From Diphasiastrum complanatum (lineage: Eukaryota; Streptophyta; Lycopodiopsida; Lycopodiales; Lycopodiaceae), in assembly GCA_029204225.1 (NCBI GenBank), contig CM055095.1:39674141-39738140 (forward strand): DNA of 64,000 nt, in the 5' to 3' direction. The notes below the pieces were generated by a model. That model did no database searches. It had not been told where the DNA came from and was given only the letters and a program-made list of their open reading frames with translations. Position 1 is the first letter of the stretch. Every line of letters begins with the position of its first letter. The translations under genes were made by a program, and so were the position numbers. Positions 62,090 to 64,000 of the stretch are shown in pieces.

Positions 62090-62677
62090 TATACAATACC
62101 AAAGCATAATATTGTAAATTATTGCAACCTAATGACATCACACATATTATGTTTACAAGAAACCCACACATTTCACAAACCTTACTTTCCGACAACCTTT
62201 GAAGCCATTGACAATTATGTCTTCGTAGGACCAACAATATCGTACTGTAAGATTGAACACCTTGAACATGTTCAATTATTTAATACATTGCACAGTGAAA
62301 TTATTCATGCTACATTTACAAATAAAACCTACAATCTAAATATTATTGCAGACATCCAAATCTACTATTTCCATGTTTATTGAACAACTAAACACAATAC
62401 TTAACAACATTCCCAAAATCACACCCACTGTTATACTAGGCGACATAAATATACATTAAACATAAACAAAAATTTCCAAAAACTTCAATCAGTTATGCAT
62501 GAACATAATATACAACTATCCTTTCAACAAGTAACAACTATATATGGCACACAATTAGATCATGTATGGAATACAAAATCCGAAAAAAATCATCTGGAAC
62601 TACGTACGCTTATTGGTCGTATGATTCACCAATATACTACATGTGTGAATGAAAATAGCCATTTAAAAAAACTTTAA
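62090..62677 (+). pseudogene. APE-type endonuclease relic (LINE or Helentron)
   Basis: The plus strand reads MTSHILCLQETHTFHKPYF (QETH, the metal-binding Glu of APE/EEP nucleases), then in another frame ITPTVILGDINIH (GDxN catalytic motif), then TTIYGTQLDHVWNTKS (the TxxGxxLDH motif carrying the last catalytic Asp-His). Order and spacing fit an endonuclease/exonuclease/phosphatase domain of a LINE or of a Helentron-type element; no RT or helicase is visible nearby. Two frameshifts or stops make it dead. Confidence 0.65.
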
Positions 62678-64000
62678 AAATGTACAGTTTATTGCATGTT
62701 GCAAAGGCAGGGCCCGATGGCTTACCACAATGCGCTTGTTTTTTAAGATTTGGAATCGGTTTTTTTCTTTAGAGAACTTTGCACCGAGTAAAACGATCTA
62801 AAAATCCCACAACACCAATAGGCGGAGTCATAATTGAACTATCGTTGAACCGAATGTAAATCTGACCAAAACGCTTTTGTTAAGCATAAAGGATCGTCTT
62901 GGCATTTTACATTACAATTTTAAATTATTATCATGACCCATAGATTTTGACTTTTTACGAGGTGTAATGTGCTTACCCAAATTGTTTATGTATATTTTAT
63001 GAGCTATAAACTAGCTTTTAAAAAAAATTACGGACTTTGAGATTTTGTAATGCGTCATGTTGCTTTCACAAATGGTAATCTACTTTACATCTTAGTATAC
63101 GGTCAATTTCCATAAAATAACATCCAACAAAAAACTATAATTTTTTGAGGAATGAAGTTTTTTTTGCATGATTTAATTCACTTTTGAAGTAAAATGCCAA
63201 CACCATTCTTTAATATTGAGAAATGGTCTTTTTAATGACCTTTGCACCCAGTAAAATGGTTGGCCACACCATAATTGAACGACTGTTGAATAAGATGAAA
63301 TGATTTTGTGAATGCAAATAGATCATCTTTATTTGAGTATTGTTGGTGGTGACGATGTTGTCATTATTGTTGTCAGTAATGATGTTGGTGCTTAATGCAA
63401 GTTGAAAGCCAAGGGATGCATGCAAAAAAAAAATAAAAGAACATGAATTTTTTGTTATTTATTACCTGCATATGAAAGTGCATCCAAAGCATGTAGAAAA
63501 AATAAATAAACATTTTTTGCTATTTAAGACTTGTGAGCATCTAAAGGACTGAGTTCTTGCAATAAAATCCATAGCAATGTGACAGTTTTTTGGGGCACAA
63601 GAAATAGGTGAGGTTAATATCAAATTCTATAGCATACAAAAAAAACTGAAGTGATGTCATTTTCAAAGTTCATTATGTGAGGTTCACCAAATTATGGTCA
63701 ACTTTGAATTCATGAACCCTGGCACACACATCGTCCACACATAATTTCTTGAGAAAAGGCACATTTTGCAAGATTTGATCATGTTCAAGAACATGGAAAA
63801 AATCTTTTGAGCAAATCATTTGCCCATTTATATTCGTATGTTTTGCATTCAAAGATAGGCATCATTTTGTGTATGATATATGCACTTGAAATCTATTTGA
63901 AAAATTGGCAAATTCCAAGAATAGAAACATGAATTTTTCTCTAAAATTTTTTGTAGTGTGTTGGCGTCTTGAATATTGATAGCTTTTTTGTTCTTAAGAG
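62678..64000. other. No gene recognised
   Basis: AT-rich sequence. Two diverged copies of a segment (CTTTGCACC...AGTAAAA, then CATAATTGAAC...GTTGAA) lie near 62775-62850 and 63240-63295. Nothing else is recognisable. Confidence 0.4.

Overview
The window looks like nuclear DNA of a land plant, AT-rich and dominated by nested retrotransposons. Evidence: a BES1/BZR1 transcription factor (a plant-only family), a NEP1-interacting-protein (NIP)-type gene fragment, short GT-AG introns, copia elements with the initiator-Met tRNA primer site TGGTATCAGAGC, a Ty3-type LTR with a tRNA-Asp-like primer site, and long (GA)n tracts. The BES1/BZR1 protein departs from seed-plant consensus, and there are Crypton-like and APE-type endonuclease relics, so I lean to a seed-free lineage (fern, lycophyte or bryophyte). 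That is inference; the species cannot be read from the sequence.

Left arm (1-11.2 kb): probable old LTR sequence, a degraded Ulp1 (C48) protease-like relic with an SPSK repeat, a foldback and a 61-bp duplication, then the one convincing intact host gene on this side, a two-exon BES1/BZR1 gene at 7219-9067. Middle (11.2-46.8 kb): a transposon nest. It holds a minus-strand copia element H, invaded in its gag by a second copia whose LTR carries a (GA)n tract and then scrambled by a ~0.65 kb inversion; a Ty3-type LTR; a plus-strand copia pol relic; an unidentified intron-containing gene family (copy A at 11.9-13.7 kb, copies B and B'); and a gag-only element with three zinc knuckles. About 11 kb of this (18131-29161) is repeated in direct orientation at 29362-46839, with the junction in a (GA)n tract. 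The second unit is interrupted by a young, nearly intact copia (37371-43798, 654-bp LTRs with two visible differences, target duplication CAACC); the first unit preserves the empty site.

Right arm (46.8-64 kb): a GAATTC-rich low-complexity block, an LTR with primer site, a solo LTR nested in a copia integrase relic, part of a minus-strand host gene with a conserved acidic C-terminal end (exons at 55193-55507 and 53780-53849), a Crypton/DUF3504-like recombinase pseudogene with conserved introns, a NIP1-like gene fragment with a one-base lesion, and an APE-type endonuclease relic.

There is no operon-like cooperation between genes; the structure is host genes separated by layers of insertions. 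The most unusual items are the unidentified A/B/B' gene family, the tandem duplication whose two halves have very different divergence, and the exact 10-bp palindrome CACACGTGTG, found nine times, mostly in LTRs of different families.
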